Below are positions 1 to 13,300 of a stretch of 64,000 nucleotides of DNA, piece by piece. The position numbers and the translations under genes were made by a program. The notes beneath the pieces were generated by a model, which ran no database searches, was not told where the DNA came from, and saw nothing but the letters and a program-made list of their open reading frames with translations. Source of the stretch: Ahaetulla prasina (taxonomy: Eukaryota; Chordata; Lepidosauria; Squamata; Colubridae); the NCBI RefSeq assembly GCF_028640845.1, contig NC_080539.1, positions 303,710,016 through 303,774,015 of the forward strand, written 5' to 3'. The stretch's first letter is position 1, and the number at the start of each line of letters is the position of its first letter.

Positions 1-392
1 TTTACATACAACCTGGAACCAGGAATGAGAAAGACTAGCTTTCTACTGCAGTCATCTGCACATGTGCTCCTGGTTATATCACATCCTATGAAAATTAGGC
101 GAGCATCAACCTGGCAGAAAGTCTTTGTTGTACTACTAGCTTTGTGGAACACTCTTCCAATAGGAATAACAAAAGACTCCTAATAGCAGTAACAATTGCA
201 TTTAGACTTATATACTGACTTATATACATATTTATATGTATTTATATGTTAGGGTGTAGGTATATATACATATATATGTATACCATATCTATATGTGTGT
301 TATGTATGTGTACACTTTTGGAGCAGGCAACAGAATTTCATTTTTAATATATGCCAGTATGCCCACAGAAAAGATGGAAATAAAAGTTATCT

Positions 393-600
393 TATAGTGC
401 TTTACAGCTGTCTCTGGGTACAGAAAGCTGTACAATGTCACAATTATTTGTGTATTGCCTCGAACAATCTGGGTCCTCATTTCACCAACCTTGGAAGGAT
501 GGAAGGCTGAGTCAACTTTGAGCGGCAACAGGATTGAATTGTAGGCTGTGGGCAGAGTTAGTCTGTAATACTGCATTCTAACCACTGCACCACCAGGGCT
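393..600 (-). repeat. tRNA-derived SINE
   Basis: Reverse complement of the squamate SINE type with head gccatggtggcgcagtgg and body aatgaggacccagattgtt. Degraded copy in the intron before exon A. Confidence 0.7.
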
Positions 601-886
601 ACTAATGATAATGTTCTGCTTTTAGCTGTTAGTTATTTCTAAGCTTTTTTTTTTTTGATATATGTTAACTGTATTTATATCACACTGATCATTTTTTAAT
701 ATTGGATTAATTAATACTGCCTAGAGCAAATGAATATTACAGGTTATAGATACATGTTTTAAATATTTAACTAATATGTTTGGAATCTGGAAATGATTCT
801 AAATATTCAGAATAAACATTTTAGTAAGCCAGCAAGAATTGAGTAAACACCAATTATAATTTTTCTCACTTTTTCTTCTTCTCTAG

Positions 887-929
887 ATCAGATATGCCAG
901 AAAACCTTACAAGTAATGGAGTACTCTTG
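887..929 (+). CDS. PLA2G4E: Gene 1 exon A (end of C2/linker)
   Basis: Encodes [14 protein letters not shown] after one base of a split codon. Acceptor ttctctag, donor gtatgt. The ENLxxNGVL sequence marks the passage from the C2 domain to the lipase region in the D/E/F group. The homologous exon of gene 2 starts at 63997 in the same phase. Confidence 0.75.
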
Positions 930-3900
930 GTATGTTTATTACTTTGTACTTATACTTACAATTTTGGTAGCCTGGGAAGATACATGTGTAAAATGGTTCA
1001 AACTGGAAACTTCTCAAACTCTGAACATTCCAATTACATTTGAAAAAGTTGTTTCAAGCTTGCAATGAATAGACTTGATCATTCTGAAATGAAACTGCTT
1101 TGTCTGAAATTGAAAGCAAGAGTTTCAAACAGGGCTTTTAAAAGTTTGGAATACTTCAAGAAAGGCTGGAATAACGTATTTTGAAATGGAAATGTCTATT
1201 TTTTTACTTGAAATGTTTTCCATAACTCCAGATGCTACTCTGGAGGACAGGATATTTTGAATTAATTAATGCATGAATTGCTTAATAAAACATGACTCTG
1301 ATACAATGTCCCTAAAGTCATTCTCAACATATTCCTTCTCCTTATTATACTGCAACCTTTCCCAATCTATTGGAGTGTCCACTTTTAGATTTCATATTTC
1401 TCAAGCACCAAGAACTTTGATCATGTTGGCTGATGATTATGGAAGTTTTATTAGGGTGAAACATGCTGATAAATGGTTCAACTTTTTCTGTCATTTGATT
1501 TTTTAATTTTCTTTTAATCTCTAGGTTCCATTCTTCAAAGCTTTTTCCAGTGTTAATTGATTGGACCATTTAGTGCACAGCATAGTTTTGATGCAACAGA
1601 TAACTTTGCTAGGAGGAAAAAAAGGGCAATTTTAATATTTTATAACAATTGGATCCTACACAGCAACTCAGAAACTATTGTAAGAAGATATAGGAAAAGG
1701 TAGCAATCTGTTGAAAATAGCTTTTTCATTTCCTGTTAGTGGAAATATCCATGGCTCAGAAACCTTTGTGTGAATGGAATAGCATATTTCTATTCAACCA
1801 AGATGTCAGTGAAGAGAGAGAGTATATATTTATACAATTTTTATCCATCGACCTAAGTATATGTAACTATTTTTGAAATTCATTTAAACAATGCACAAAA
1901 TTATTTTTGTAGTAATCCTTTAAAAGCAGCTTTTGAAAAAGGGGATAGGTTAAAACAGTCTAATTTACTGTTTATACTGTTAATTATTGTCATATTACTT
2001 ACTACCTGTCTATCATTAGTCCTGATCATGAAATGTAAATTAATAACCAGTGATAATCATATCCTGTTTTTATGTCTTGAATAGTTGGAGGTGTGTATAA
2101 TTGTTTTTTCCCTTGTAGTCTCGGGAACTTTGCTGCCTAAAAGTAGAAGTGAATCACAGAGAAAGGAAGAAGAAAAAAAAAAGTAAGATTTCTGTTAGGA
2201 TATATTGTGTTTTTCTTCATTGGCTATAATATAGGTGCGCAATTATTTTAGAATAATAAAAGATATATCCAAAGACATGCTAGTTTCATAAGAATAGGAA
2301 ATAGATATACCGTATTTTTCAGAATATATAATGCACTTCCACCCCCTCCCCCCAAAAAGGGGGTGAAAATCTGGGTCTTATACTCTGAATGTAGCCCCAC
2401 CCAGCTTCTCAAACAGAGGTTTTAGAGGCTGAAAAAAGCATCAGAAACGAAGCTTCAGAAAAGAAGCCCCCAAACAGAGCTTCAGAAAAAAAGCCCCCAA
2501 ACAGAGCTTCAGAAAAGAAGCACCCAAACAGAGCTTCAGAGGCTTTTTTTCTGAAGCTGTTTCAGAGGCTTTCAGATGCAGAAAAAAGTTTTTTCTGCAA
2601 CAGAGTTTCAGAAGTTTCAAAGGCAGAAAAAAAGGCAAAAAAAGAGCAAGGCACAGGGCTCACAACCAAGGAACCTGTTGCTAAAATTCTCCTCTGAGAT
2701 CAGCTGATTGGGGGTATTCCGGGAGGCCAATCCACTTGCCAATCAGCTTTTTTCTTATTGTCCTCCCCGAAAACTAAGGTGCGTTTTATACTCTGAAAAA
2801 TATGGGTATGTTTCATGAATGGACCTCTAATTCTTACTTCTCTCAAGTGGGTGAGGCCCTGAGACCATGTATCCAAGTTCCTATATCACTCACAGCATTC
2901 TTCTTTAGGGCAACTAATCCTGACAAGCAACTCATGTGTTTGCTTATGTGGATATGAAATGAGTATTCCCGTCAGTGCATAATTTCCCATTAACTTGTAA
3001 AAAGAGATGAGCAGTTAAAAGGCGGAATAGTTTTGTACTGTACACAAGTGAGCTCCAGAGCCCACTTAGCTATGAAGTTCAAGGAGGAGCTTTGAGAAAA
3101 TCACTCTGTCCTGACCTACATTTTGAGGATAAAATGAAATAATGTACTGCAACCTATCCTGGTCATCCTGAAGAAAAGGAAGGATGAAAAATTATCAATA
3201 AATGCAGGCTTCTAGATAGATCATTCTGAAGTTTTATTTGTCTTTTCTACTTTGTACTCAGAGAAAACTTTTGAATGTACACTGAGAGGATCTTATGAAG
3301 ATGTACAGAATATTTTAATGTCTTCAAGTTCCAGAAATGCCCCACCAAATCACACAACTTTCCACTATGCCAAGTACTGTAATCCCAAATTAGGGGTGGA
3401 ATTATTGAAGAAACGTTCCATTTGTGTGAGTTTTTGCTGATATCTGGGGACAAATATACTTCACTTAACTAACTTCCCTATTCTGCATCAATAAAGTATA
3501 AATGCTACTTTGGATCAAACTTCAAAGACTGCAATAAGTCTATTGCTTAATTGCTTAATTAGTTTTCCATTTGCCATTGGGCAGCATAGGAATTTGATTT
3601 TTTTTCTGGAAAAGCTAATCAGGAAGAATGTTAGAAGTAATAACTGGAAAGTTTATTAAATGGGGAAAAAATCACTTAACAACTGTCTCTTAAAAACAGA
3701 AATTTTAAGATCAGATGTGGTTGTAAATTAAATACTACCTTTATTAGAGCTTCTTTTTTCTACTTGTTTCTCTCCTATAAAACTGTCCCAGAATTCTGCA
3801 GCCGATAGATGATAGCCTTAATCTTAATGCATATCTGTCTAGTCAAAGCTTTTTATCTCTAATTAGAATCAATTATTTCCTCCCTCATAGCAATAGCAAT

Positions 3901-6830
3901 AGCATAGACTTATATATTGCTTCATAGTGCTTTACAGCCTTCCCTAAGCATCAGAGTCAGCCTATTGACCTCAACAATTTGGGTCCTCATTTTACCCACT
4001 TTGGAAGAATGGAAGGCTTAGTCAACCTTGAGCCTGGTGAGATTTGAATTGCCAAATCGCAGTCAGCCAGCAGTCAGCAATAGAATAGAAAAGTTGTTGC
4101 CTTTCACAATACAGCTATTATTAGCTATTGCATCACAGCCATTGTTATGGTTAATACTACCTGGAATGCTGTTATTTTAAAAACATGTCTTCTGACTATT
4201 TGTTTTTTTCTCCCTCTCTATCTTTTAGTTTCCCTCAGATTCTGAGAAAACATTCTCCTTCACCTTGCCTTTGTGTCAGGTTCCTATGGGAGAGAATATA
4301 AAAGTAGCATATGTGAGTTTTTTTCTGTGAACAATGCCCATTTAGTTTTTTGTACTGTTTCCCTATGTCCAACACAGAGGTGTGTTTCAGCAGGTTCTGA
4401 CCAGTTCTGGAGAACCAGTAGCAGAAATTTTGAGTAGTTTGGAGAACTGGTAAATATCACCTCTGAGTGGCTCTGCCCCCATCTATTCTCTGCCTCCCGA
4501 ATCCTAGCTGATCGGGAGGAAATGGGGATTTTGCAGAAATCTTCTCCTGGAGTGGGGAGGGAATGGAGATTTTACAGTATCCTTCCCCTGCCACACCCAC
4601 CAAGCCATGCCCACTCAGCCATACCCACAGAACCGGTAGTAAAAATTTTTGAAAGCCACCACTGGTCCAACAGATAATATAAATATATACAATAATAGTG
4701 CAACCTCTCTGCATCTTCTGAGAAATCATTCAGAAATTGTTCCATGAGTTTATACTCCTACCCAACCGAGTCTAGGATTACAGTAGTGGTATCTTACGTC
4801 TGATGAGGATAAGGAATTTTCTATCCAGCCATTGCCTAGAACACAGTATATGATTTCACTGTTTGAGATTGAGGATTTAGAACAGTCATGCTGATGAATT
4901 CAATGGTTCATCAGCACAAGACTGGCTCAAGCTGCTACTGCTAAAAGGAACATTTTCACATCTATGTTCCTTTTACTATTTAAAAACCTTTTTTCTGGGT
5001 TAGGTTTATAGATTAAGCGCATGGAACTGCTATCTTACCATCTAGTGTGCAATTCATATCAGGATACCTAGAAGCAATTGGTTTTTCTCTTTGGAAAAGC
5101 TCACTTTTGAACATAGTTGTATTAACCTTTAACATTAAGTTCCAGTTTCCTAGAATAATTAACAGCTATCTGGGTGGTTTCTTCCCTCTAAAGAGACCAT
5201 TTGTTTTAAGAATATCTGTATAATTTTATGTACAAAATATAACTGACAATGAAATATAACATATAGATGTAAATTTTATGTTAGATTTAGTAAGAATCTT
5301 TTTTCCATTCAGAAAACCCATTTTGTAAGAATGTAGATCAACTAACAACATTATTTTATTCTCTAAGTGCTTAATTTGAAAAAAAAAAGTTATTTTCCCC
5401 TAAAGGGTGAAATCTTCAAGTGCAAATGGATATTTAGAAATATGAGGAGCTTGCGAACCAGTTTGTAGGATCATCTAATAAATATTTTGTTTTTATTTTC
5501 AAAGTAGACTAAGCAAGCAAGAAAGTAAACCATGCTTTTTAAAATGATAGAAAAATTAAATGTGATTTAGTGTCATTCAATGCTATGTTTATTCCTTTTT
5601 TTTCCTTTTAGGATAAAACATTTGAAGTCTTTGTGACAGCAGAAAACGGGTAACCATTTATTTCCTATTTTTAAAAATGATTTCTGGTAATTTGATAGCT
5701 CAGTTTTGTCACATTTTAAAAATCAGGTCAATTAGTTCGACCTTTTCTCATCTCACCCACCAAAGAGATAAATAAACAAGGTTAGGGATGGTGAAGTGCC
5801 AACCTCCCCAAAGGAAAACCCTTCATTTTAAACAAGAGCTGAAACAAACATTTTCCAATATTCAGAATTTGGTATAATTTCACATATTGTCATTTGAATA
5901 CAATTTCTTTGTCTGAAATTTAAACTCAACAAAGTATGTAGAATTACATATATTCTAATGCTTATAATTATAATGCTTTAGTGTGATCTAGAGCTTCTCC
6001 CTTTTTTTAAATAACAGTAATGGAATTTGAAATATTGGTTCACCTATGAAATACAAAATAAAATTTCAAATTAATTGCACACATTAAGCCATTCCAGGTT
6101 ATATGAATATAACTTCTCCATAGCCCTGCTCATGCAGCTCTATATGGCATCTCTTTGCTTTCTGACTGCTGAGTGGCTGATATTTCTGATTAATTCTAAT
6201 TGGAATTCTGAAATCACATTTATTAATTCCAAATTCTGCTCCATACTAACCAGAAATGGCCATTTTTCAGGATTCACAGAGTATATTTAATCACAAGGAA
6301 GCCAAACTGTAACTGCGGATATAGACATAGAAGAGAGAGAAAGAAATATTAAGTTTTCTACCTGGAGCAATTTAACATGCAAATGAACCCAAAGAAAGCA
6401 TTACACAACTACAGTCAAACATTCATACTAGACTCAAATATTCTCTCATTTTCACACTTATAAGTTATCTTGATAGGCAGCTATACAGCTTACACAAGCT
6501 TTTGAATTATATTGGTAAACAGCCTGCACAAACTGTGAATGTGTTCAAATCATGATGCTTTCATTAGAGTGCTTTATAATATGAGTTTCTATTATCTAGC
6601 CAGAAAAGCCCAGATATGCGTTTGGGCTTTGATCTCCCTCCAGAGGAGCAGGATTTCATCTGTAAGCGCAAGAAATATGTTGCTGCTGCTTTGAAAAAGG
6701 TTCTTCAGCTAGAAGGAGAACTGCAGGACAATGAGGTATGACCTGTCGCACAGCAACGTAAGAGGAGCAAAGAAAGTGGTGGTGATGGGTAAGGCTGCCC
6801 CATATATATATACATATATAGATTGAGCCA

Positions 6831-6924
<94 letters not shown>

Positions 6925-7310
6925 TTGTTCGGGTTTTCTCCGTGTAAAATTGGAAGTGTCTTGGCAACGTTTAAGTCTCATTCGTCATCTTCAGGCTTCA
7001 ACTTAGTGCTTCTGGGAGCAATGTGTGATCGCTGTTTCTTCCTTTTAACTGCTAGTGGGGTTTGAACTGATTGGGTGGGAGCTTGGCTGTGCTCTGATTG
7101 GATGGAGGTTTTTTGCTCTGATTGGCTGGGGTGTGTCCTGTTTGGGTGGGGGCTTGGTTGTGCTCAATTTAGTCTGTGTTGCAGGGGATTTGAGCTGGTG
7201 AGCTGCATAGCTGTTGTTTGGCTTTGTGAACAGCTATGCAGCTCACCAGCTCAAATCCCTGCAACCACCCCAGCCAATCAGAGCAAAAACCTCCATCCAA
7301 TCAGAGCAAA

Positions 7311-7388
<78 letters not shown>

Positions 7389-10300
7389 GCCAGACTCAAA
7401 TTCCTCATTAGCATTTAGTCTCTTCTGCAGTTCTTAATTCAAGCATGTGAACTCAAAGTTTGCTTTTATGTGATTTGCTCCTATGATTTGGTATAAAGAA
7501 GTCAACTTATCTAAGGAGCCTGATTTCAAATACATACTCTGAAATATGGTTAGTTTTAAATTTTATTACTGAATTCTTATTTCGAGGAAAGGTGCTTGAA
7601 ACTTTTCTGTCCCACGTGTCTTCAGTAGAAATCCTATCTTTTGCCAATTTTAGGAATAATGTTTGTTGTTTAACCTTCAATAAGGCTACTGGCAAACTAG
7701 GGTGAATTTATTTTTTAAAACCAACCCATTTCTTTTGTTTAAAATAATATGTATATATATATAAAAAAAATATATGTAAGAAATAAAGCCAGAAAATTAA
7801 AGTAACAATAAAAGTAAAAGAGAAATAATATATAGGGCCTCCCTTGAAGAGCTTCTGGAAGCTGCAGCTGGTATAAAATGCAGCATTTTAGGCAATTACT
7901 CTTGATCCACACATGTTGCACCTCTGCTCTTTTGTTTCTGGGTTCAGTTCCAGGTGCTGGTTGTAACCTATAAAGCTCTTCCTGGCATTGTGCCAGGTTA
8001 TTCAAGGGAGCGCCCCTCTATGATTGACTCCATGATTAGAGGACTGGAAGTTAAAACATATAAAGAACAGTTGCTGGAATTGGGTATGTCTAGTTTAATG
8101 AAAAGAAGGACTAGGGGTGACATGATAGCAGTGCTCCAATATCTGAGGGGTTGCCACAAAGAAGAGTCATACTATTCTCCAAACCACCTGAGGGCAGTAC
8201 ACAACACAGTTGATGGAAACTAATCAAGGAGAGAAGCAATCTAGGACTAAGAAGAAATTTCCTGACAGTTAGAACCAGTGGTGGGATTCAAATAATTTAA
8301 CAACCGGTTCTCTGCCCTAATGATTTCTTCCAAAAACCAGTTTACCAAACTGTTCAGAAAGTTAACAACCGGTTCTCCCGAAGTGGTGCGAACTGGCTGA
8401 ATCCCACCACTGGTTAGAACAATTAATCAATGGAACAACTTGCCTCCAGAAGCTGTGAATGCTCCAACACTGGAAGCTTTTAAGAAGAGATTGGATAACC
8501 ATTTGTCTGAAATGGTATAGGGTTTCCTGTCTAAGCAGGAGATTGGATTAGAAGACCTCCAATGTCCCTTCCAACTCTTTTATTCTATTCTACCCTAAAT
8601 CTACTTTTCCCATTTATTATGGAGTGCAATCTGATATGCTCAGGAAGAGTGCCTTTTCTGTCATGGCATCTATGTTTGGAACATAATTCCCCCAGAGATT
8701 AGATTTGTCCTGATCCTGGTGGCTTTAAACACTGTGTTGTGTCATTGGGCTGGGGGAATAGAAAATGGAGTTATGTTAACTTGTGATTGGTGGATTTGTT
8801 TTTACCCTGCGGCTGTTTTATGGGTATTAGTTTTCTTTGTTTTATAATGCTTTTATAATTTCCTTTAATTAATGTTAATTAATATTAAAGATTACCCGGA
8901 GTCATTAAAGTGAGATGGGTGGCCATATAAACTGAAATAACGATACATTTTAACAATATGTACAAAAAAGGCAAAAGCTACAACATTTAAAAAAAATATG
9001 TTAGATTATAAACAGCAAAGAATTTAGACTCCATTGGAAGCTTAAATAAATATGAGTCTTTTTATAGTAATTACAACCAAGAGACTGATCTTTTTTATTT
9101 TATTTGTATCCTGCCTTTATTATTTTTTTTATAAAGAATTCAAGGTGGTGAACATACCTAATATCCCTTCCTCCTATTTTCCTCACAAGAGCTGAGTGAG
9201 GTGAGTTGGACTGAGAGACAAAGTGACTGGCCCAAGAACACCCAGCCTGGCTTTCAGGGCCAAAGTGGGAGTAAAACTACTGGTCTCCTAGTTTTAGCCT
9301 GATGCCTTAACCGCTAGACAAAACTGCCTACCAGTTGGAAGTTGGAATAAGGAAGGTTTTGAACAATGGACAGGGTAAAAGCATTTAATGGAATGCTTGT
9401 CTGGTGTCTTTCTGCTACCGTATAGTGATTTATGGAAAGACTGGGTGACAGTGCTGTGCCTGTTTTTTCTATTTCTGCTTGTTTCTATTGTTTGTGGTGG
9501 AACACATTGAGCAAAGAGCCTCTAATCCAATTACTGTAGTAGCTGGGGTCATTTCTCAGTAGGGCAGGACCTAGTGGTTTATTAGTCAATACCTGTTTGA
9601 GATAATGTCTAAAAAATAGACTTAGCTTAATTTCTTAAGAATTTTCAGAGATGATTTAATGAAAACTCTGTGGGAAGAAATATCCATCTAGTCAGTTCCA
9701 AGCCGGGAGAAAGACACTGGAAACATGGAGACTGATTGGAAAGATGGTTTATTGATGAAGCAGAACCACATGAGTTTGTTTATACCTTCTTTGGGGCTTT
9801 GCACTTGAGCTTCCTGTTCCTGTGCAAGAACATGTATCTTATTGGCTGTTGTCAGATTCCTATGGGGTCATGTAGAGATTATGTAGGGGTCATAGATGGC
9901 TCTATAGGCAAAAGGGGAAATGCAAATCCTAGGTGCTTGTCTGAGCTAATTTTGTCAACCTTTTGTTTGTTGCTTATCTGAGTTTCTATCTTGACCCAAT
10001 CTTTCTGAATGGATTATCAAATCTGCATTTCTAAAAGCTGGCCTCAGTTTCTGCTTGGGGCAGGAAAAGTCGAACTGGTTTCTGAATAGGCTGGCCCAAT
10101 CTTTCTTAATGGGCACAAAATATATGCTGGGAGCTATTAAGAAAGACTTGGGGGCTGCTTGCTGTCTCCAAGAGCATGTTTCTCCATTTTCTCCTTTAGG
10201 GAAATATAATATTTGCCTTTTTAATATTTCCCAAAATATTTCATTCTTCTGGGCACTGGGTGCTAACTTTCTACAACTCATTATAATATTTGAATTTGTG

Positions 10301-13300
10301 AGACATGTACATAAAGTACTGATCTCATATAAAGCTTAGTATGGTGTCAGCTATGCTGGGAACTAGAAAGTTTCTTGATAAGGTCTATCAACATTATGCT
10401 TGAGGTATGTGGATTTTTCCATATATTTCGTTTATGTTTGCTTGCATTATTCTGGGACAAGGACCATTAACATCTACATATTTTTTTAAAGAAACATTTC
10501 TTGTGAAAATGATGCCATTTTGCACAGTAATATGCGTAATAATCCTAGCTTCATTTCAGTCAGCTCTTTGTGTATTATATACAACCTCCCTCTTTTATTC
10601 AAACTTGAATTTTACTTTATACCTGTGTTTGTTCAGGTTCCAGTAGTGGCTCTGATGACTACAGCCGGGGGAGTAAGATCAATGACAGCCATGTATGGGA
10701 GCCTTTTAGGTCTCCAGAAACTCAATCTCTTGAACTGTATTTCATACATTGCTGGTTTATCTGGCACAACGTGGTAAGGAAGTCATGCACAACATTACTC
10801 AGAGAATGTGGGTGCCGGAGGGGTGGGGGAGTTTTTATTTGGATCATCATGGGATTAAAACTCCTCTCCTCAAATATGTGCTCCTGGAAAAATCTATAGT
10901 CCTTTGGCCTATAATGAAATAAAGTAAGGAACAAAAAGTAGACCAAATTACCAATGGTACTCTCTCATGCTTATTTTCCAGCCCTTCCTTATTTTCTTTC
11001 CTTTCATCCTGCATTAATAGAGAATTCGTTCCCATGAGTTGGTCATGATTCTTTTGCTAATGCAATCAAAAGTTGCAATAGTTTCTATTAATTTTAATAG
11101 TTTAATCAGTTAAAAAACAAACCAACCTGATTTTTTTTCTGCTATAAATGTAATTTGGGAAATCATTTCCCTGCATTCCCTATTATATTAGAAGTTTTAA
11201 TAAAGGAACATTTGTGGCATTTTGTCCAAGTACCTTAAACAAATACCTGTACTCCTCTAACTTTTTTTGGGCGTGTTGCATTTTGCTTATTAACATGCTA
11301 TAGTTTGGGTTAATGTGATAGGAAAAGTGAAATAATTATGAAAGAAACTATACATTAAAATTTTCCTTTCTAGTCAGCCCATGACAATTTTTTCAGAGAT
11401 TGTTCAGAATATTATAGTGGGTCAAATTTATCAGCTTATTGAAGTCCTCCTTTGAGTATTCCCTTTCCTTCCTGATCCCTCCCCATAATTTTACAGCCTA
11501 TATGTATTCCTGTAAAGTGCTGAGCATTATTTTCCTTTCCTGGATATTTCATATTTTATCAGGTATATGTGATAAAATTCTCTGGGCCACTTGGTGGAAT
11601 TGTATAGACCAACATGGTGAAGGTAGAGATAAGTTGGTAAATGGCTATGTTTTTTTGCCCATAGAGAAGAATATTTGTAGCTCAGGGGGGGGGCTTTGGT
11701 GGTCTCTGAGCTTGATTGTTTTTTTGCAGATGTTTCATTATCCAAACTAGGTAATATCATCAGTGTTGATCTACTTTGGTTAATGACATGTCTACAAGAA
11801 CACAATCAAGCTCATAGACCACCAAGGATTCCCCCATGTCTGTTTGTTCTAAATTACTAGTTAATTCAAACATAAATGCTGGCTTTTATTTATTTATTTG
11901 ATTGATTGATTTCTATAGCCGCCTTCTCAGTAAATAACTCTGAGTGGCTTACAGTTCAATTTCCTTTCCTTAGGACAATGATAAATTTATTCAGAGATCC
12001 ATATTGGTCACACAAGAATCTAGAAGGCGTGATCATGGATGTTCGGAAACAAGTGGTGAAGAATAAACTGTGCTGTTTTAGTGCAGATAACTTGAAATAT
12101 TATGAGAAGGAAATATGGAACAGACATGATGAAGGTCACAAGCTGACATTTGCAGATCTCTGGGGACTAATTCTTGAATCTATGTTTCACGATAAGGTAC
12201 TATAATCATGTGTTTTCCTTTAAAGGGTAAGGCAACCATGGAAAAATATAGGGAATGGTTCTTGCTACTGTTTCTTTAATTATAGGAATTATCTTTATAT
12301 ATCTTTTATTATAATTATATTATATAATTCTTTAATTATAGGAATTACCTTTATAATTATAGGAATTATAAAAGGAGGAGGGCGCGCAGCTCTGCAAATT
12401 GCTTCGGGGAATTGAGGAGGAAAACACCGGAAAACGCAATGCATGGAGGCAATGCTCTTTTTCCTCCTGCTCAATTCTCCGAAGCAATTTGCACCCTCCT
12501 CCTCCTCCTCCTTTTCCACAGTCTCACTTTCTCTTTCCTCCTGGCCAGATCCACCTCCCAGGCCAGGAGCAGAAGCCGACTGTCCTCAGCCTGGGTTGTC
12601 TGGAGAAGGGGCAGGCCAGATGGCAAGCCACCTAGTCTTACACCTCTCGCGCAAAAGTGCCCGCTTCGCAAGAGCATCGTCTCCATGCATTGCGTTTTCC
12701 TCCCTGATGCAATTTGCACAGCCGCAAATCCTCATGAAAACGGTCTTGCACCTAATTGTATATAACTGTACATTGGATGAATTATTTGATATGATTGTAA
12801 AAATAAAACTTTTTATTAAAAAAAAAAACAAAAAACGGTCTTGCACCTTCAAGGAACTGATGGCTTGCTGGGTGCTGCGCAGGAGGTGTAAGGCAAGGCA
12901 CTGCCACCCGAAAACTGTTGCCGCGATCTCTGCTGCCTGGAACCGCCCAAAAACACGATGCCTCTGTTCACCCCATTTTTGGAACTGGAGAGGCAGCGGA
13001 GATCTCCAGGCAGTGGAGATCGTGGCAACAGTGTTTTTGGGTGGCAGCGCCTTGCCTTTTGCCCCGTGCACAGTGCGTGCTTCGTCAAGCAAGTCCTGAC
13101 TTCCCCACTTCCCAGGCCACTCCCATTATCAAAATCCGAATGGAAGTGAGAACGCCGTTGATCCTGATGCTGGTAGGCAAAGCAGAATTCTTTTTTTCTT
13201 GTTCCCCCCCCACCAAAAAAATTAAGGTGCGACTTATACTCCGGTGCATCTTATACACCGAAAAATATGGTAATCGACATTCTATTCTCATATTAAAACA

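Noticed and set aside
6656..7437. Open frames of 80-120 codons with long YIYIYI runs on both strands
   Set aside because: They are translations of (AT)n microsatellites, not proteins.
10637..10773. Venom-type phospholipase A2
   Set aside because: Venom enzymes are small secreted Cys-rich proteins with a His/Asp dyad; this is a cytosolic Ser/Asp group IV enzyme with a C2 domain.
12443..13099. A 218-codon plus-strand open frame and a 168-codon minus frame opposite
   Set aside because: GC-rich repeat sequence with a retroposed LINE tail and transposon terminus inside; frames have no domain and several overlap on both strands.
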